The notes under the pieces are model-generated. The model was not told the origin of the DNA and made no database searches. It was given only the letters and a program-made list of their open reading frames with translations. This document shows, in pieces, positions 5,636 to 7,295 of a stretch of 7,295 bases of DNA. Position 1 is the first letter of the stretch, and every line of letters begins with the position of its first letter. The DNA comes from Caldilineales bacterium (GTDB taxonomy: Bacteria; Chloroflexota; Anaerolineae; JAAEKA01). Location of the stretch: assembly GCA_021463315.1 (NCBI GenBank), contig JAJTXO010000180.1, positions 1 to 7,295 on the forward strand. Direction: 5' to 3'. The translations under genes were made by a program, and so were the position numbers.

Positions 5636-7295
5636 ATGTCCAAACTATTGAGTCGTGTTGGCCTGGCGATGATTGTGCTTTCAACCCTCCTCGTATCGCC
5701 CTCTGTTGCACTGGCTGATCCAGACACCACCAATTGCCTTTACCCCACCCCCGCCGATCGCTTCGGCGTGACCGTCCACGCCGACCAGCGCATCGGCGAC
5801 TTCGACGTGACGCCGCTGGCCGCGGCGCGCTACCTGAACTGGCGCGCTGACCTGGCGCCGGAGCGCCCCAACGCCATGGGCTATTACTTCGTGGTGCGCA
5901 TCACCGAAGGGGGCACTCAGCCCGGGAGCAACGACCTGAAGCTCATCGCCGCCGCCAATCCCGGCTCCACCTGGGTGATGGGCAACGAGGCCGATGTGAT
6001 CTGGCAGGACAACGCCACCCCGGCCGCCTACGCGCGCGGCTATCACAGCGCCTACACCGCGATCAAATCGGCCGATCCCCGCGCCCGCTTCGTCATGAAC
6101 GGCGTCGGCCAGGTGTCGCCGCTGCGCCTGGCCTGGATGGACCAGGTCTGGGACAGCTACTACACCACCTACGGGGTGGAGATTCCGGTGGATGTCTGGA
6201 ACATCCACACCTACATCGCCAACGAAATGCACCTGGAATGGGGCTCGGAGATTCCCCCCGGCATCCCCAACGCGGTCGGCTTTTCGTCCCATCTGGGCAC
6301 CCACTGGTCGCAGCTCGCCCTGCCCGGCGCCAGCGGCGGCACGGTGCATCAAAGCAAGACACCGGGCGCACGCGCCTACTTCGCCTTCCACGGCGCGTGG
6401 GGCGCCGTTCAACTGAGCACCGGCCCGGACGCGGGCATCGCCAGGATCTACGTCGATCAAAACGCGACGCCGACGGAGGAGATCGACCTGTATGCGCCCA
6501 CACCTGGTACGCTGACGCGCACCTACAGCGGCCTGGCCCCCACGCCAGGGCCGCAGGGCGATCGGCACAACATCCGCGTGCAGGTGACAGGCCGGCGCAA
6601 TCCTGCCTCCAGCGACACCTGGATCCGCGTCGACGCCATGCAGGCGCCCTCCACCCAGACGCTGCCGGGCGGCCGCTTCGAAGAGAACAGCCCGCTGCGC
6701 GCCATGATCATCTCCTCCGTGGAGGACCACGACAACATGGCCCTGATCGAACAGCAGATCCGGCAGTTCCGCCAGTGGATGGCCAACCACGGCCAGCGCC
6801 ACAAGCCGCTGATCAACACCGAACATGGCATCCTCATGACCGAAGACCTGGGCTTTCCCATCGGGCGCGTCCAGGCCTTCATGCTCAACAGCTTCAATCG
6901 CTTCCTCAACGATCTGGTGGACCCAGCCCTGGGCTATCCTGAGGACGACAACCGCCTCTTGCAGGAGTGGTTCTGGTTCGCCCTGGCCGTGGAACAGTTC
7001 GAGGGGCGCGCAGTGCAGACCGGCCTCTACCACCCCGTCACCCGCGCCATCAAGCCACTGGGCCAGACCTTCAGCGACTACGTACAGCCGCTGCACCAAG
7101 ATTATGTCGATCTTGCGCTCTCCTCCACCACGGTCACACCCTATTGGCCGATCTTTGCCGGCGAGCCCAGCGTGCTGCGCATTCAGTCGCTGCTGAGCAA
7201 CCGCGGCAACATCGCCAGCGGGCCCTTCGACGTGACCTTCCGCGCCGGCAGCGGCGCGCTGCTGGCCACCCAGCCCTTCACCGGCCTGCCCCAGC
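5636..7295 (+). CDS. Secreted GH-A-like glycoside hydrolase with inserted beta-sandwich module, 3' end missing
   Basis: The frame is open from ATG 5636 to the window end (553 codons, no stop), so the gene is truncated by the window. Residues 1-27 are a signal peptide with AxA-type cleavage (ALA before DP) and no lipobox, so the protein is probably released or non-covalently bound. The barrel domain is a paralogue of the preceding lipoprotein. Shared landmarks are GNEADVIWQDN (Glu118), VDVWNIHTYI, EDHDN, IRQFRQWMANHGQ and NTEHGILM (Glu396). The two candidate catalytic Glu are 278 residues apart, against 136 in the paralogue, because about 142 residues are inserted near 211-360. From about residue 489, DYVDLALSS...LLSNRGNIASGPF resembles the start of a CARDB-type beta-sandwich, often a cell-surface or adhesion module. 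Substitutions at the active-site motifs (NEP to NEA, EFG to EHG) leave activity open. Low-GC codons in the first 35 positions are ordinary for a strongly initiated signal peptide. Substrate unknown. Confidence 0.8.
   Translation, partial: MSKLLSRVGLAMIVLSTLLVSPSVALADPDTTNCLYPTPADRFGVTVHADQRIGDFDVTPLAAARYLNWRADLAPERPNAMGYYFVVRITEGGTQPGSNDLKLIAAANPGSTWVMGNEADVIWQDNATPAAYARGYHSAYTAIKSADPRARFVMNGVGQVSPLRLAWMDQVWDSYYTTYGVEIPVDVWNIHTYIANEMHLEWGSEIPPGIPNAVGFSSHLGTHWSQLALPGASGGTVHQSKTPGARAYFAFHGAWGAVQLSTGPDAGIARIYVDQNATPTEEIDLYAPTPGTLTRTYSGLAPTPGPQGDRHNIRVQVTGRRNPASSDTWIRVDAMQAPSTQTLPGGRFEENSPLRAMIISSVEDHDNMALIEQQIRQFRQWMANHGQRHKPLINTEHGILMTEDLGFPIGRVQAFMLNSFNRFLNDLVDPALGYPEDDNRLLQEWFWFALAVEQFEGRAVQTGLYHPVTRAIKPLGQTFSDYVQPLHQDYVDLALSSTTVTPYWPIFAGEPSVLRIQSLLSNRGNIASGPFDVTFRAGSGALLATQPFTGLPQ
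6281..6646 (+). other. Beta-sandwich module inserted in the glycosidase domain
   Basis: Residues about 216-337 of the last gene follow a pattern seen in extracellular galactose-binding-like modules: an early W, ASGGTVHQSKTPGA, a YFAFHG strand, GPDAGIARIYVDQ, a DLYAPTP strand, a GRRNPASSDTW turn, and a closing strand WIRVDAMQ. The module lies between IPPG (206-209) and SVEDHD. In the upstream lipoprotein only 11 residues separate the equivalent IPPG and EDHD. It is therefore a discrete domain placed in a surface loop of the barrel and may bind polysaccharide. The family name is from pattern memory, not a search. Confidence 0.65.

Noticed and set aside
5681..7099. Long open frame on the - strand (472 codons) opposite the last gene
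   Set aside because: The predicted protein is a mix of Gly, His, Val, Ala and Gln with no domain pattern. It is the usual antisense shadow of a GC-rich coding gene, and the + strand frame has a strong ribosome binding site, signal peptide and glycosidase motifs.

Overview
This window looks like part of an exopolysaccharide or cell-surface glycan locus from a GC-rich bacterium. Everything real is on the + strand: five genes in the same direction, separated by gaps of only about 40 to 135 bases. That spacing suggests one transcription unit. The high GC, the strong G/C bias at third codon positions, the fused Wzc-type kinase, and the Pro/Thr-linker lipoprotein beside a second secreted glycosidase-like protein fit a member of the Chloroflexota (Anaerolineae or Caldilineae type). 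That placement is an inference from style, not proof.

Layout. (1) 1-1284 is the C-terminal part of a polysaccharide co-polymerase fused to a BY-type tyrosine autokinase; its start lies before the window. (2) 1339-2466 is a polytopic membrane protein of the LPG-synthase-TM / flippase-like family. A short palindromic sequence forms an extra hydrophilic loop inside it. (3) 2602-4293 is one polypeptide joining a family 2 glycosyltransferase to a monotopic phosphoglycosyl transferase of the bacterial sugar transferase family. (4) 4338-5594 is a lipoprotein with a Pro/Thr-rich tether and a clan GH-A-like glycosidase domain. (5) 5636 to the window end is a secreted paralogue of (4). It carries a beta-sandwich-like module of about 140 residues inserted within its glycosidase domain and the start of a CARDB-like domain at the end. 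It has no stop codon in the window, so it is incomplete.

How they may work together (inference): the phosphoglycosyl transferase half of gene 3 would load the first sugar phosphate onto undecaprenyl phosphate, and its GT2 half could add a sugar. The kinase/co-polymerase would control chain length and export. The flippase-like protein sits in the same membrane, with an uncertain role. The two extracytoplasmic glycosidase-like proteins, one lipid-anchored and one secreted, would then trim, cut, bind or anchor the exported polymer. I saw no RNA gene, CRISPR array, transposase or complete mobile element. No gene-free stretch exceeds 135 bases. The most notable points are the tandem glycosidase-like paralogues with the module insertion, and the GT2-phosphoglycosyl transferase fusion.
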